Shown: positions 33,892 through 41,171 of the stretch, in pieces
How positions within the stretch are numbered: position 1 is the stretch's first letter
Layout: each line of letters opens with the position of its first letter
Source of the DNA: Halodesulfovibrio spirochaetisodalis
GTDB lineage: Bacteria > Desulfobacterota > Desulfovibrionia > Desulfovibrionales > Desulfovibrionaceae
Direction of reading: 5' to 3'
Length of the DNA stretch: 64,000 bases
Assembly (NCBI RefSeq): GCF_001672295.1
Contig: NZ_JXMS01000011.1
Span: forward strand, 1-64,000
Position numbers and translations under genes: made by a program
The notes under the pieces: generated by a model
The model's input: the letters and a program-made list of their open reading frames with translations, nothing else
Database searches by the model: none
Told to the model about the DNA's origin: nothing

Positions 33892-34575
33892 ATGAAGGAA
33901 TTTCCACCTTGCCAGCAGGTGGCAGATCACTTGGAAGATCTTATTTTATCCGGCCAGCTGTTACCAAGGGAACGCCTTGGCGAAACAGACATGGCAGAGC
34001 GTTTTTGTGTTAAGCGCCATGTAATTCGTGATGCATTTAAGATTCTTGAGGGCAAAGGGCTTCTTGAAATCAAGCGTTACAAAGGTGCCCGTGTTGTAAG
34101 CCTCTCCGTTAAAGAGATTAGCGACGTGTTTGACATTCGCATTAATTTGGAACGGTTTGCATATAACCTTGCTTTGACCAATATGCGTGAAGAAGACTTT
34201 GCCGACTTGGAAAGAATTGCGCATAAGTTTCTTGATAGTGTAGATACGGCAAGTATTGAGGAATTAAGCAAGCTTAACACAGAATTCCACAATATTATCT
34301 ATAAGCGCGCAGACAATATTCCGTTGCTTGAAATTATTAACGATCTGCACATTAAGTTGTACATCACCCGTTTTGCAGCATGGGATAAAAGAGAAAACAT
34401 TATTCAGTCTGGTAAGGAACATCTTGAGTTTATAGATGCCTTACGAAAGAAGGACTTGGATGTGTTGAATGATCTTGCCCACAGGCATATATACAATTCA
34501 AAGACTGCGTATGAAAAACGAGTGTCAAAAATTACCCCGCTTGCCTTATGTGAAAAAGAAGTAGGGCTTGAGTAA
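33892..34575 (+). CDS. GntR-family (FadR subfamily) transcriptional regulator
   Basis: A 227-residue regulator. The N-terminal winged helix (about 8-70) has DHLEDLILSGQLLPRERLGETDMAERFCVKRHVIRDAFKILEGKGLL. The all-helical FCD ligand-binding domain (about 80-215) has DVFDIRINLERFA, EFHNIIYKRADN and HLEFIDALRKKD with a metal-binding His at HRHIYN, as in FadR/LldR-type sensors of organic acids. It is divergent from the TAXI-TRAP operon and probably represses it until its transported or metabolised acid is present. AGGAATTTGGT precedes the ATG. Confidence 0.9.
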   Translation: MKEFPPCQQVADHLEDLILSGQLLPRERLGETDMAERFCVKRHVIRDAFKILEGKGLLEIKRYKGARVVSLSVKEISDVFDIRINLERFAYNLALTNMREEDFADLERIAHKFLDSVDTASIEELSKLNTEFHNIIYKRADNIPLLEIINDLHIKLYITRFAAWDKRENIIQSGKEHLEFIDALRKKDLDVLNDLAHRHIYNSKTAYEKRVSKITPLALCEKEVGLE

Positions 34576-34581
34576 ATAAGG

Positions 34582-34615
34582 AATCGAATGTTCTGAAAGG
34601 AATATTCGATTTTTT
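34582..34615 (+). terminator. Terminator of the GntR gene
   Basis: AATCGAAT (34582-34589) pairs with ATTCGATT (34604-34611), followed by TTTT, 7 bases after the regulator stop. Confidence 0.65.
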
Positions 34616-34664
34616 ATTACCCTTGTGGCAGCGAGATGGAAAAATTGTTGTTTGAGCTTGTAAG

Positions 34665-35681
34665 CTAAGAACGAAGAGAAATAATGTCTCGGGTAATATC
34701 AGCAACACGTTTGTTACGCTGCAGCCAATCCCATAACCCCACTTCGGATTTCCATACATATCCCAAAAAGGCCGGATTCTTTGTGATAACCCATTCATAC
34801 ATGGACATGGAATGAGCAGATGACGGCTTAATTATTCCAGCTTTCTTTGCCCATGCTTCTACATAGGTGTGCCACGGGGAACTACTCAGGTAGTGGAGCA
34901 GTGCCTCTTGTTCTAAAAGCGAAGCATATTCACATTGCATAAGGCCGTTACTCAAGAGCCAGCGTATATCATGTAGCCGCTCTCTCTCCCTTTCAAAAAT
35001 AGCTGTGCGTATTTCATGCGGACAGATGGTATGGGTTTGCCGCGCCCATTCCAGAGTGTAGAATGTTGCATGCATTTTGGTGGCTATTTCAGCCAGAGCA
35101 TCCGGGGACGTGAATTGGAGAAAGTGATGCAGAATCTCTGCGCCATACACGATTTCTTGTTCAATAATACATGGCCGTAAATTGAGTGCATTCTTGCGCC
35201 ATCCTTGTTCCTCCAGACTGCTTGCAAATGTTCCGCATATGGAGTGCTCAAGTGTCGTTAAGGCTGTGATTGCATATTTTATTGCTGTAATCGCATCACG
35301 CCGTGCTACTTCAGCAGGTAACGAGTTTGCAGAGTCAGCTTGAGCGTTTGTATCAGCAATACTGTTGTAATATTCTCCAACGCCTTCCATCCCCTTGTGT
35401 CGAAGTTCTCTTGCGAGCAATGATCCAATTTTTCCTGTGCCGATTACTTTGATGTGCACTTTAAGGGCATCAGTGATTTCTCTGTACCAGAGGTTCTCCT
35501 CTGCATTTTCAGTACAATCCACTAAAATGATTGCTTTCACGTCCTCCCGTATATGTCGCCACACATCTCCTTGTGTGGCAGGAGGGTTGAGAATGAACTG
35601 GCGTAGATGATTCGGGAAAATTTTTGCAATATTTTGATGAGAAATGGTGTTTTCGCAAAAGACGACAATACGTTTAGGCAT
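34665..35681 (-). CDS. TfuA-like protein with C-terminal extension (orphan, no YcaO nearby)
   Basis: A 338-residue cytoplasmic protein. Residues about 30-110 align by eye with the TfuA core: NPPATQGDVWR (TfuA: PP-x-x-x-GD), KAIILVDCTE (A-I-x-L-I-D), then LWYREITDALKVHIKVIGTGKIGSLLARELRHKGMEGVGEYY, matching W-[HY]-[KR]-E-I-x-x-A-L and the G-x-x-S-x-G-A-L-R-A-x-E / GM-x-GVG pattern, with several core substitutions (KIG for SMG). The remaining ~225 residues are helical and unrecognised. Known TfuA proteins work with YcaO enzymes to make thioamides, in methanogen McrA and in peptides; no YcaO is in this window. AAGGAC precedes the ATG. It follows a small membrane-protein gene by 24 bases. Confidence 0.6.
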   Translation of the reverse strand: MPKRIVVFCENTISHQNIAKIFPNHLRQFILNPPATQGDVWRHIREDVKAIILVDCTENAEENLWYREITDALKVHIKVIGTGKIGSLLARELRHKGMEGVGEYYNSIADTNAQADSANSLPAEVARRDAITAIKYAITALTTLEHSICGTFASSLEEQGWRKNALNLRPCIIEQEIVYGAEILHHFLQFTSPDALAEIATKMHATFYTLEWARQTHTICPHEIRTAIFERERERLHDIRWLLSNGLMQCEYASLLEQEALLHYLSSSPWHTYVEAWAKKAGIIKPSSAHSMSMYEWVITKNPAFLGYVWKSEVGLWDWLQRNKRVADITRDIISLRS

Positions 35682-35705
35682 GAAAGTCCTTCATGAATGA
35701 ACTCG

Positions 35706-36020
35706 TTACTTGTTGGAAATGGCTGCAAGTAGTCCGGTAAGTCCTATAATCAGGAGGATGGGAATGTAGATGACGCCCCATAATGGTTTGTAAAAGAAGG
35801 CGATAAAGATGGTTATTAAAATGAGTGTGGCTTGTATGAGGAGAAGTGCGGTACGGCGTTGAGAAGCCCAGGCACTAAAGGATTTCCAGATAAGCAAAGC
35901 TATCGGGATAATCAGAATGAGTGCCCACCAGTTAATGTCTGGAAAAATCAGGCGAACGATAAGTGCAAGTGCAATAATGATAATGGCAACATAACTTATG
36001 ACAGAGCCTCGATTCTTCAT
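35706..36020 (-). CDS. Small multi-span membrane protein
   Basis: 104 residues from the ATG at 36020, which has AGAGGTT upstream; the longer frame to 36143 has no ribosome site. Four hydrophobic helices cover about residues 8-28, 30-46, 57-77 and 80-100. No known family was recognised. It is not an SMR exporter: the conserved Glu of helix 1 is absent. It precedes the TfuA-like gene by 24 bases and is probably co-transcribed. Confidence 0.55.
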   Translation of the reverse strand: MKNRGSVISYVAIIIIALALIVRLIFPDINWWALILIIPIALLIWKSFSAWASQRRTALLLIQATLILITIFIAFFYKPLWGVIYIPILLIIGLTGLLAAISNK

Positions 36021-36481
36021 GGGAACCTCTTTTACAAGGGCAGTTGGGTGTTGGGTTAATACTACATAGGTTTTCAGGTTGGTTCGTTTATTATTACATT
36101 CATCATGGTTTGATGCTGCAGGGCTGAACGAAAGGTGTGACATGCCTCTAACGTGGGCGAGTAGCTTTTTGAGTGCCCCTAACGTGGGCGCTTTTGGGGT
36201 AAAGGATTTCTCTTGTTTTTAGGCGGGGTGGAGGTGTTGAAGATTATGAGGATGTTTTTTTTAGTGCTATCTATTTGAAAAAACAATTTTAAATCTAATT
36301 CTCTGCTCATTGTGTGTGCGTTTGTATTTGAGTTGGCACTCTTTCTGCTACTAGAACATTGTGTCAGCGGAACTGTTTGCAAGTGTTTTATAGGGAACGC
36401 TGAAAGTTTCGGTTGCTGATGCAATACTCCCGAGCTGGTCAGTATACAGTTGATATCGAAAATACTGATAAGGAATTGTGA
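36021..36481. other. 461-bp intergenic region with tandem mini-hairpins
   Basis: It separates the divergent membrane-protein and small winged-helix genes. It contains two copies of a 15-mer hairpin at 36144-36189 (see that entry). A 142-residue minus-strand frame here overlaps the plus-strand gene and has no ribosome site or recognisable domain. Confidence 0.4.
36144..36189 (-). repeat. Tandem 15-bp hairpin repeats
   Basis: On the minus strand the 15-mers GCCCACGTTAGGGGC (36189-36175) and GCCCACGTTAGAGGC (36158-36144) are separated by 16 bases. Each forms a 4-bp stem with an identical ACGTTAG loop. They lie about 125-170 bases upstream of the small membrane-protein gene on the same strand, so they would be in its leader RNA. 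Function unknown. Confidence 0.45.
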
Positions 36482-36784
36482 ATGTTTATTGATCGCAAGC
36501 TTGATTGCCGAATTTTGGCTTGTGCGAAAACGTATCCTGAGAATGGGGTGCAGGTAGATGCAGCCCGAGAAATTATTGCTACCAAACGTCCTGAGACGTT
36601 GGGGCATGAGTTTTTAGAGCATTTAAAGCGGCTACGAGAGCTGGAGTACGTAGAGTATCCAGATTTTGAGCAGTGTGATGTATCGTCAGAAACAGACGAA
36701 CATGGCACAATGCGATATACAATCACCTCTAAAGGTGAAGAATACCTACAGGCAATGCTTAACAGCGATTTGTTTGATTTCTGA
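36482..36784 (+). CDS. Small winged-helix-like protein of unknown function
   Basis: 100 residues with AAGGA seven bases before the ATG. The pattern is that of a short winged helix: LDCRILACAKTYPENGVQVDAA, then HEFLEHLKRLRELEYVEYPD, then MRYTITSKGEEYLQAML, where a beta wing (RYTITSKGEEYL) follows the recognition helix. This resembles DUF2513 or phage-type regulators, but no family is certain. It stands alone on the plus strand. Confidence 0.55.
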   Translation: MFIDRKLDCRILACAKTYPENGVQVDAAREIIATKRPETLGHEFLEHLKRLRELEYVEYPDFEQCDVSSETDEHGTMRYTITSKGEEYLQAMLNSDLFDF

Positions 36785-36998
36785 TAGAATAGTTTGCATC
36801 TTGTGCGTGCAGTAACTTGGTATGTGGAACCCCATGTGGCGTAAGTGGGAAAACCGTAATGTTAGTTTATACTCTTGCAAACAATGTGGGCATAATGGCG
36901 AAGAATGATGGAGTGCCCAGTTGTTATTGTAAGAGCATATGTCGCGCATCTCTTTGCTATAACTCGTTGATTAAAATAATGTGACCTATTCTATATGT

Positions 36999-37031
36999 AA
37001 AAAGGCGGTATCAGTTTGATACCGCCTTTTT
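36999..37031. terminator. Bidirectional terminator
   Basis: A 14-bp perfect stem AAAAAGGCGGTATC / GATACCGCCTTTTT with a 5-base loop and U-runs in both directions. It lies 14 bases beyond the stop of the minus-strand HU-like gene. Confidence 0.85.
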
Positions 37032-37044
37032 CGTGCAATGGACA

Positions 37045-37395
37045 TTATTCGTCGATCGCTGCCTCTAAACTTGGCGCTGCATGGAATGTTACAGTACGCT
37101 TGCCGTTTACAGTATCGACCTTAAACTTGCCAAGTCCGCCCAGATCAATTGTCTGGCCGTTTTTCAATCCCATAACAATTGCTGCTTTTACAACATCGAA
37201 AGCAAGATACGCTTCGTATTCATCAGCAAACTTGTCACTCATCGCAGTTGTCAGGTTGTTTACGATATTTTGCGTATACCCTGTGATCGGGTCATGTTTA
37301 ACGCGTTCACGAACTGCTTCTATATCGGGTGCAACTACTTGGCATTCGCTGGTAGTGCAGGACATGCATACGCCGGGATAATCTTGGTTAGCCAT
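37045..37395 (-). CDS. HU/IHF-like DNA-binding domain protein with cysteine-rich N-terminus
   Basis: 116 residues, GAAAGGAG before the ATG. The middle and C-terminal part (AYLAFDVVKAAIVMGLKNGQTIDLGGLGKFKVDTVNGKRTVTFHAAPSLEAAI) resembles the HU/IHF core: a helix pair, the G-x-x-x-x-L-x-G-x-G-x-F strand turn, then a shortened arm. The usual R-x-G-R-N-P arm tip is missing. The N-terminal ~20 residues hold three cysteines (GVCMSCTTSEC), possibly a metal site. It may be a divergent nucleoid protein or a phage-type CCDC81/HU-like protein. DNA binding is inferred. Confidence 0.5.
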   Translation of the reverse strand: MANQDYPGVCMSCTTSECQVVAPDIEAVRERVKHDPITGYTQNIVNNLTTAMSDKFADEYEAYLAFDVVKAAIVMGLKNGQTIDLGGLGKFKVDTVNGKRTVTFHAAPSLEAAIDE

Positions 37396-37845
37396 GAAAT
37401 GCTCCTTTCTCTACATGTGTTGCGCAAGAATACCACGTCACATTTGTTCAGGTCTATTTGATAGCCTGTAGAAACTTTCATGACTAAGAGGGAAGCGGCA
37501 GAGAGAGTGTTGTTCGTAATCAGTAGGTCAACGTCTTTGTGTGGTCGAAACATAAGGAGGACCCCAGGATTCCTAACTTACTTGCTGAAGTGTTTTTAGC
37601 GTTGCTGATTAAAATTTGAGAGTTCGAAATGAGCTGTGGAGAATTGGGGAAAGGCTGCTTTCAACTTGCTTTTATATTTTTTTGAAAGATTACCTTCTGT
37701 CGTTGCGGGCTTTTTTTTAGATCAATACTTGATGTGGCCGTTAGTAGTCCACCTGCTGATTGCAGAATTGAGTGATGATGCTACTATGAGCAGAACCAGT
37801 TTGGGAGCCTTATCGCTTCCTGATTGTACTTAAGGAGGGCTATCA
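37396..37845. other. 450-bp intergenic region
   Basis: Divergent region between the HU-like gene (minus) and the 37846 gene (plus). A 65-residue frame at 37636-37833 has a hydrophobic stretch but no ribosome site or family match and is not called. No strong hairpin was seen. Confidence 0.3.
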
Positions 37846-38157
37846 ATGACTATGTATATTTGTCACTTTACCTGTAACCCCGCGATGTGGCCTGTAGAAC
37901 ATGAGGATCAGATCAGGGTTTGGAGAAGTATGGTTAAGGATGCTGATATGCTGGTTGAGGGCGAAGGGCCTGTTAAATTTACCGGCTGGATCAGCAATAC
38001 GGAAGGGTATGCGCTACTTGAAGCAAAATCTAAAAATGAAGTGATTCAATTGTGCGCGCGCTTCTGGCCTTATTTTTACAACGACATTAGAGAAATAGTG
38101 CCTACACATGAGGCAGGTGATGCTATTCTGGCAGGCGCAAAAGAAGGTTGGGAATAG
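37846..38157 (+). CDS. Small DUF3303-like protein
   Basis: 103 residues with AAGGAGGG six bases before the ATG. The sequence MYICHFTCNPAMWPVEHEDQIRVW, GWISNTEGYALLEAKSKNEVIQLCARFWPYFYNDIREIVPTHEAGDAI has the alternating beta-alpha-beta pattern of a dimeric ferredoxin-like barrel, as in DUF3303 proteins. No catalytic residues are known for that family. It is a single-gene unit with its own terminator. Confidence 0.6.
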   Translation: MTMYICHFTCNPAMWPVEHEDQIRVWRSMVKDADMLVEGEGPVKFTGWISNTEGYALLEAKSKNEVIQLCARFWPYFYNDIREIVPTHEAGDAILAGAKEGWE

Positions 38158-38205
38158 CTGATTTTCTTAGGGCGTTAGCCTGATGTAGTAATAAAATTCG
38201 TAAAG

Positions 38206-38242
38206 CGTCTCTGATTTCTTAGGGTGTCAGAGACGTTTTTTT
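38206..38242 (+). terminator. Intrinsic terminator after the DUF3303-like gene
   Basis: CGTCTCTGA (38206-38214) pairs with TCAGAGACG (38227-38235) followed by TTTTTTT. It lies about 48 bases after the stop. Confidence 0.85.
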
Positions 38243-38323
38243 ATGCTGCGGTGGTGCAATTTTTGCTTGTTTTTTAGAGCGGTTAATAGATGGGCTGTTT
38301 TAAAAAAATAAGGGGTGATACCT

Positions 38324-38749
38324 GTGGCAGGTTTCAAGTTAGTTAAGCCTGAACTATGTGGATGTTTATTAAACTTGTTTGTTGTTTTTCCCATTACAAC
38401 TTTGGTTTCATATAATGCTTTGGCAGATGTGTACGCTATCTATACCGAACAGGAGGTTGTCACTTATAACCTTGCAACGTGCCTTTGGGCTGTGGTTGCT
38501 TTTATGTGTGCTCCGATAGCTGCTGGATCGTTGTGGTATGTAGTCACTCGACAGGAGTGCTCTGTGGCATTTCATAACGTTATAACCCGTGTGTTTGTCA
38601 TCTTTTTCAGCGTTGGATTAGTGTCATCGGTTGTGTTTAACTTTTGGGTTACAGACTATCTGGAAGAAAAGGGATACATGCACTGCGAAAAACGTATTAC
38701 TGGACCCAGCATGAAAAAATATGTGAAATATGAGTATCTTTGCCGTTGA
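38324..38749 (+). CDS. Small membrane protein of unknown function
   Basis: About 141 residues from the GTG at 38324, chosen because AAGGGG lies eight bases upstream, too close to an earlier GTG at 38315. Three hydrophobic segments are seen at about residues 12-30, 50-72 and 85-108, and the C-terminal ~30 residues are soluble with two cysteines (MHCEKRITGPS...EYLCR). No family was recognised; it faintly resembles DUF1240-type proteins. It sits next to the tail-cluster repressor but on the other strand and is probably not part of that cluster. Confidence 0.45.
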   Translation: MAGFKLVKPELCGCLLNLFVVFPITTLVSYNALADVYAIYTEQEVVTYNLATCLWAVVAFMCAPIAAGSLWYVVTRQECSVAFHNVITRVFVIFFSVGLVSSVVFNFWVTDYLEEKGYMHCEKRITGPSMKKYVKYEYLCR

Positions 38750-38811
38750 GAAGAGTTTTTCAGATCCTAGATTTTTCTGACTAGTAAGTAACTTTTTATA
38801 AAAGCAACAGG

Positions 38812-39306
38812 TTATCTGTGCTGTGCTGCTTGTTTTTCAGCTTTTTTAAACAGCACGGTAGCTCCTACCTCAACTGTATTGCAAAAGCGGTGTAGCAACT
38901 CTCCGGTGAGTGGTGCTGTGCCAGCAAGAATTGCTTCAATGTGTGCTTGCGATATGCCGATTTGATCAACAAGATTTTGTATCGAAAGTTCGGCTTCGTG
39001 AGCGCATTCTTTAAGAACGCGGCCTAGTGCTTTGTCAAATTCCGTAAGTGGGTTGGCAGGTTGCGTGACTGGCAGGTTGACAAGCTTTTCGAACGGGATG
39101 TTTAGTGCTTTTGCATAGCGTATCATATCGCCAAACGTTGTGCGGTCACCTCCTCGTTCTTCGCTGAGCCAGCGGCTTACCGCAACTTTAGTTACCCCCA
39201 TTTTTTGGGCAATAGAGAGTTGGGTTTGCCCTGCGGCATATTCTTGCCGGATTCTATCCATAATTACTGCCCATGCCTGAGCATTTTCTGTGGTATGTGT
39301 TGTCAT
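38812..39306 (-). CDS. XRE-family helix-turn-helix repressor of the tail cluster
   Basis: About 164 residues from the ATG at 39306; a TTG at 39342 is possible but falls inside a palindromic operator. The N-terminal helix-turn-helix (about 12-65) has QTQLSIAQKMGVTKVAVSRWLSEERGG followed by MIRYAKALNIPFEKLV. A second helical region (SIQNLVDQIGISQAHIEAILAGTAPLT) resembles another HTH. It is divergent from the tail cluster and positioned like a prophage CI/C repressor. No RecA-cleavage peptidase domain is present, so release from repression needs a different mechanism. Confidence 0.75.
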   Translation of the reverse strand: MTTHTTENAQAWAVIMDRIRQEYAAGQTQLSIAQKMGVTKVAVSRWLSEERGGDRTTFGDMIRYAKALNIPFEKLVNLPVTQPANPLTEFDKALGRVLKECAHEAELSIQNLVDQIGISQAHIEAILAGTAPLTGELLHRFCNTVEVGATVLFKKAEKQAAQHR

Positions 39307-39317
39307 GCAGGAACTAT

Positions 39318-39340
39318 GTGTCACAAAGTTACCTTGTGTC
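39318..39340. promoter_or_regulatory. Near-palindromic operator at the repressor promoter
   Basis: TGTCACAAaGT-t-ACcTTGTGtCA lies immediately upstream of the repressor start. The minus-strand arm includes TTGACA, a -35-like element for the repressor gene, so autorepression is likely. A smaller 6-bp inverted repeat (TGCGGT / ACCGCA) follows at about 39350-39371. Confidence 0.5.
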
Positions 39341-39440
39341 AACTTTTTATTGCGGTAAAGAGTAACCGCATGGTATCTGTTCGTTTGGATGTCTACTTCA
39401 GGTAGCAGTGAATTTCAGTAAATTATGCTAGGAGAATAGA

Positions 39441-39629
39441 ATGTTATGTCCAAAGTGCGGTGGCAAAACACATGTCCCAAGATCTAATGTAGCAGATGAA
39501 GAGTATGTTGTTCGGCAGCGTGTTTGCAAGCAATGTGGAAACAAAGCTGTCTCAGTAGAGGTGTTTTTATCTTCTATGCAAAATGGATTAGAGTATATTA
39601 CAAAGGAAAAATTGTCTGATTTAATATAA
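39441..39629 (+). CDS. Ogr/Delta-like zinc-finger transcription activator
   Basis: 62 residues with AGGAG before the ATG. It has C-P-K-C at residues 3-6 and C-K-Q-C at 29-32, that is C-x2-C-x22-C-x2-C. P2 Ogr has the very similar C-x2-C-x22-C-x4-C. P2 Ogr turns on late tail and head promoters by binding TGT-N12-ACA sites, and such sites occur in this cluster (39645, 41922). It lies first on the plus strand of the tail cluster and is followed by its own terminator. Confidence 0.6.
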   Translation: MLCPKCGGKTHVPRSNVADEEYVVRQRVCKQCGNKAVSVEVFLSSMQNGLEYITKEKLSDLI

Positions 39630-39639
39630 AAAATTAAAA

Positions 39640-39667
39640 TTATGTGTATCCAAGTGTATACACATAA
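39640..39667. promoter_or_regulatory. Inverted repeat containing a TGT-N12-ACA core
   Basis: TTATGTGTA (39640-39648) and TACACATAA (39659-39667) are perfect 9-bp arms. Inside is TGT (39645-39647)-N12-ACA (39660-39662), the P2 Ogr spacing. It lies just upstream of the first structural transcription unit of the tail cluster. Confidence 0.45.
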
Positions 39668-39692
39668 CACTTTTTATAAACCTCGTACTGTG

Positions 39693-39723
39693 AGCACATG
39701 CTTTTATGCATGTGCTTTTTTGT
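39693..39723 (+). terminator. Terminator after the Ogr-like gene
   Basis: AGCACATGC pairs with GCATGTGCT around TTTTAT, followed by seven T's. Confidence 0.85.
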
Positions 39724-39848
39724 TTTTAAAATATAGGTGCGAGGATGTATGAAGAATCATTTATGCATTTTTAGGGTTAATGCGTTCATTGTTACTACTT
39801 TTATGCATTTTCTTCAGCAGCGTCCACAGAGTGAAGGAGATTGCTAGA

Positions 39849-40130
39849 ATGAAGGTGCATGTTCAGGAAACAGTAGATCTGGTTTCAGCAGGATTGCGAC
39901 TTGGGGTTAAAGCGTATGAATCTGCCCTCAGACTTGAGTCTGCCGGACATAATGTTCCCGGGTTGGATGAGTTTCTTCGTCGAATGACTCAGGTTCACAG
40001 AGTGGCAGATGATTCAGGAAATAGTTCTGGAGGGTCAGGAACACCTGCTTCCCTTGAAAAGCATCCAGTGTGTTTTGCAACAGTTGCTTCCGATGGAAGT
40101 ACTCCTGTGCAGTTGAAGCAAAGGAGGTAG
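39849..40130 (+). CDS. Small helical protein, tail cluster, unknown function
   Basis: 93 residues from the ATG at 39849 (AAGGAG nine bases upstream); the longer frame from 39780 lacks a site. The first ~50 residues are amphipathic helices (VQETVDLVSAGLRLGVKAYESALRLESAG), and the C-terminus is a Gly/Ser-rich linker. It lies five bases before the Mor-like gene and is presumably an early regulatory-unit protein. No family is recognised. Confidence 0.5.
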   Translation: MKVHVQETVDLVSAGLRLGVKAYESALRLESAGHNVPGLDEFLRRMTQVHRVADDSGNSSGGSGTPASLEKHPVCFATVASDGSTPVQLKQRR

Positions 40131-40135
40131 CAGCG

Positions 40136-40519
40136 ATGCAGTCTGAAATTGTACAGCTACCACCCACTGCTCAGGAAATTGCCAGTGTCATTGGTGTGGA
40201 AAAAACACTGCAGCTTGTGCGCGGTAAACAGAAAGAAAAAAGCCGCAGCCTTTATGTGCCGAGTCCGGCACGAATGCATTCATCGCACTGGCTTGTAAAA
40301 ACTATCGGAGAAGACGCTGCACTGGAACTGGCACAGGAGTATGCAGGTGAGCCTTTAACAATTCCGCGCTGCTCAAGCTTTACAAAGCTTGAGCGTAATT
40401 CACGCATAATTCGGATGCGGCAGCAGGGACTGCGGTATCAGGAAATAGCGGATGCCTTGGGCATGGGGATATCAGCAGTGAAGATGGTCTATAGCCGTTG
40501 GGTGAAGAGTCAGGAGTAG
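40136..40519 (+). CDS. Mor-family transcription activator
   Basis: 127 residues from the ATG at 40136, which has AAAGGAGG upstream. The layout matches Mu Mor/C: a dimerisation region SVIGVEKTLQLVRGKQKEKSRSLYVPS, then LVKTIGEDAALELAQEYAGEPLTIPRCSSF, then a helix-turn-helix IIRMRQQGLRYQEIADALGMGISAVKMVYSRW. Known Mor/C proteins activate middle and late promoters by distorting the spacer. Finding a Mor-type activator next to an Ogr-type one ahead of P2-like tail genes is unusual. It is five bases after the preceding gene. Confidence 0.8.
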   Translation: MQSEIVQLPPTAQEIASVIGVEKTLQLVRGKQKEKSRSLYVPSPARMHSSHWLVKTIGEDAALELAQEYAGEPLTIPRCSSFTKLERNSRIIRMRQQGLRYQEIADALGMGISAVKMVYSRWVKSQE

Positions 40520-40576
40520 ATGGAATGCGGTCTGGATACAATGCACAGATCTTACAGCAATAAGTGTGGAGTTACT

Positions 40577-41161
40577 ATGGCAGATACAGAATTACAGTCG
40601 GCAGGTGCAGGGACGGAGAGTTCCCATACAGTAACCATTGAGAACATCCATCAAGCAGTACTTGATACGGTTGCAAAAGCTTTTCCACTTTTTAAAACAG
40701 TTGCAGAAGATGCACCCCTTGTCACAGATACGGGTGATGCTATGGGGAAACTACCTTATGCGGCTCCTGCCTGCATTGTTTCTATGCCGCTGTTTGAGAG
40801 CAAGAAGCGTGAATGCGCTGACTTGCTGCCTGTTGACCTGCATTTCGAGTTGAGAATTGTTGGCGCATATAGTGGTGAAGGAGCAGATCGAAAAACAAGG
40901 CAGCTGGCTGGAGCGTTAGCGCAATGCATCGAAGGAAATAGATTTGGCTTACCAATGCGTGGGGCAGAGTTTGTTCGTGCGAAGGCTGATACCACATTGC
41001 CAGCGCTGCATCATCTTTGTCCGTGGCTGATTGAGTTTACACTTTCGGTCTATCTCGGGACAGAAGAAGGGGATGATTTCACAATGCCGGAGAAGGCATA
41101 CGTGTCCATGGCACCGGAGGTTGGGTTGGCACATATCGATAAATACAAGTTGTTAGGGTGA
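40577..41161 (+). CDS. Tail completion/terminator-like protein (DUF1834/gp37-like)
   Basis: 194 residues from the ATG at 40577 (GGAG upstream). It starts IENIHQAVLDTVAKAFPLFKTVAED and contains FELRIVGAYSGEGADRKTRQLAGALAQCIEGNRFGLP, then LCPWLIEFTLSVYLG. This alpha/beta pattern, and the position directly before gene V, match tail terminator or gp37-type proteins of Mu- and P2-like tails, which cap the tube. Assignment rests on position and general pattern. Confidence 0.55.
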   Translation: MADTELQSAGAGTESSHTVTIENIHQAVLDTVAKAFPLFKTVAEDAPLVTDTGDAMGKLPYAAPACIVSMPLFESKKRECADLLPVDLHFELRIVGAYSGEGADRKTRQLAGALAQCIEGNRFGLPMRGAEFVRAKADTTLPALHHLCPWLIEFTLSVYLGTEEGDDFTMPEKAYVSMAPEVGLAHIDKYKLLG

Positions 41162-41171
41162 GGAGTGCATA

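Noticed and set aside
36144-36189. Guanidine-II (mini-ykkC) riboswitch
   Set aside because: The paired hairpins look similar, but the loops are ACGTTAG instead of the required ACGR tetraloop, and the downstream protein is not an SMR exporter.
36179-36607. A 142-residue minus-strand ORF
   Set aside because: Low-complexity, no ribosome site, and overlaps the better-supported plus-strand gene at 36482.
37636-37833. A 65-residue hydrophobic ORF
   Set aside because: No Shine-Dalgarno sequence and no recognisable family; chance frame in an AT-rich spacer.
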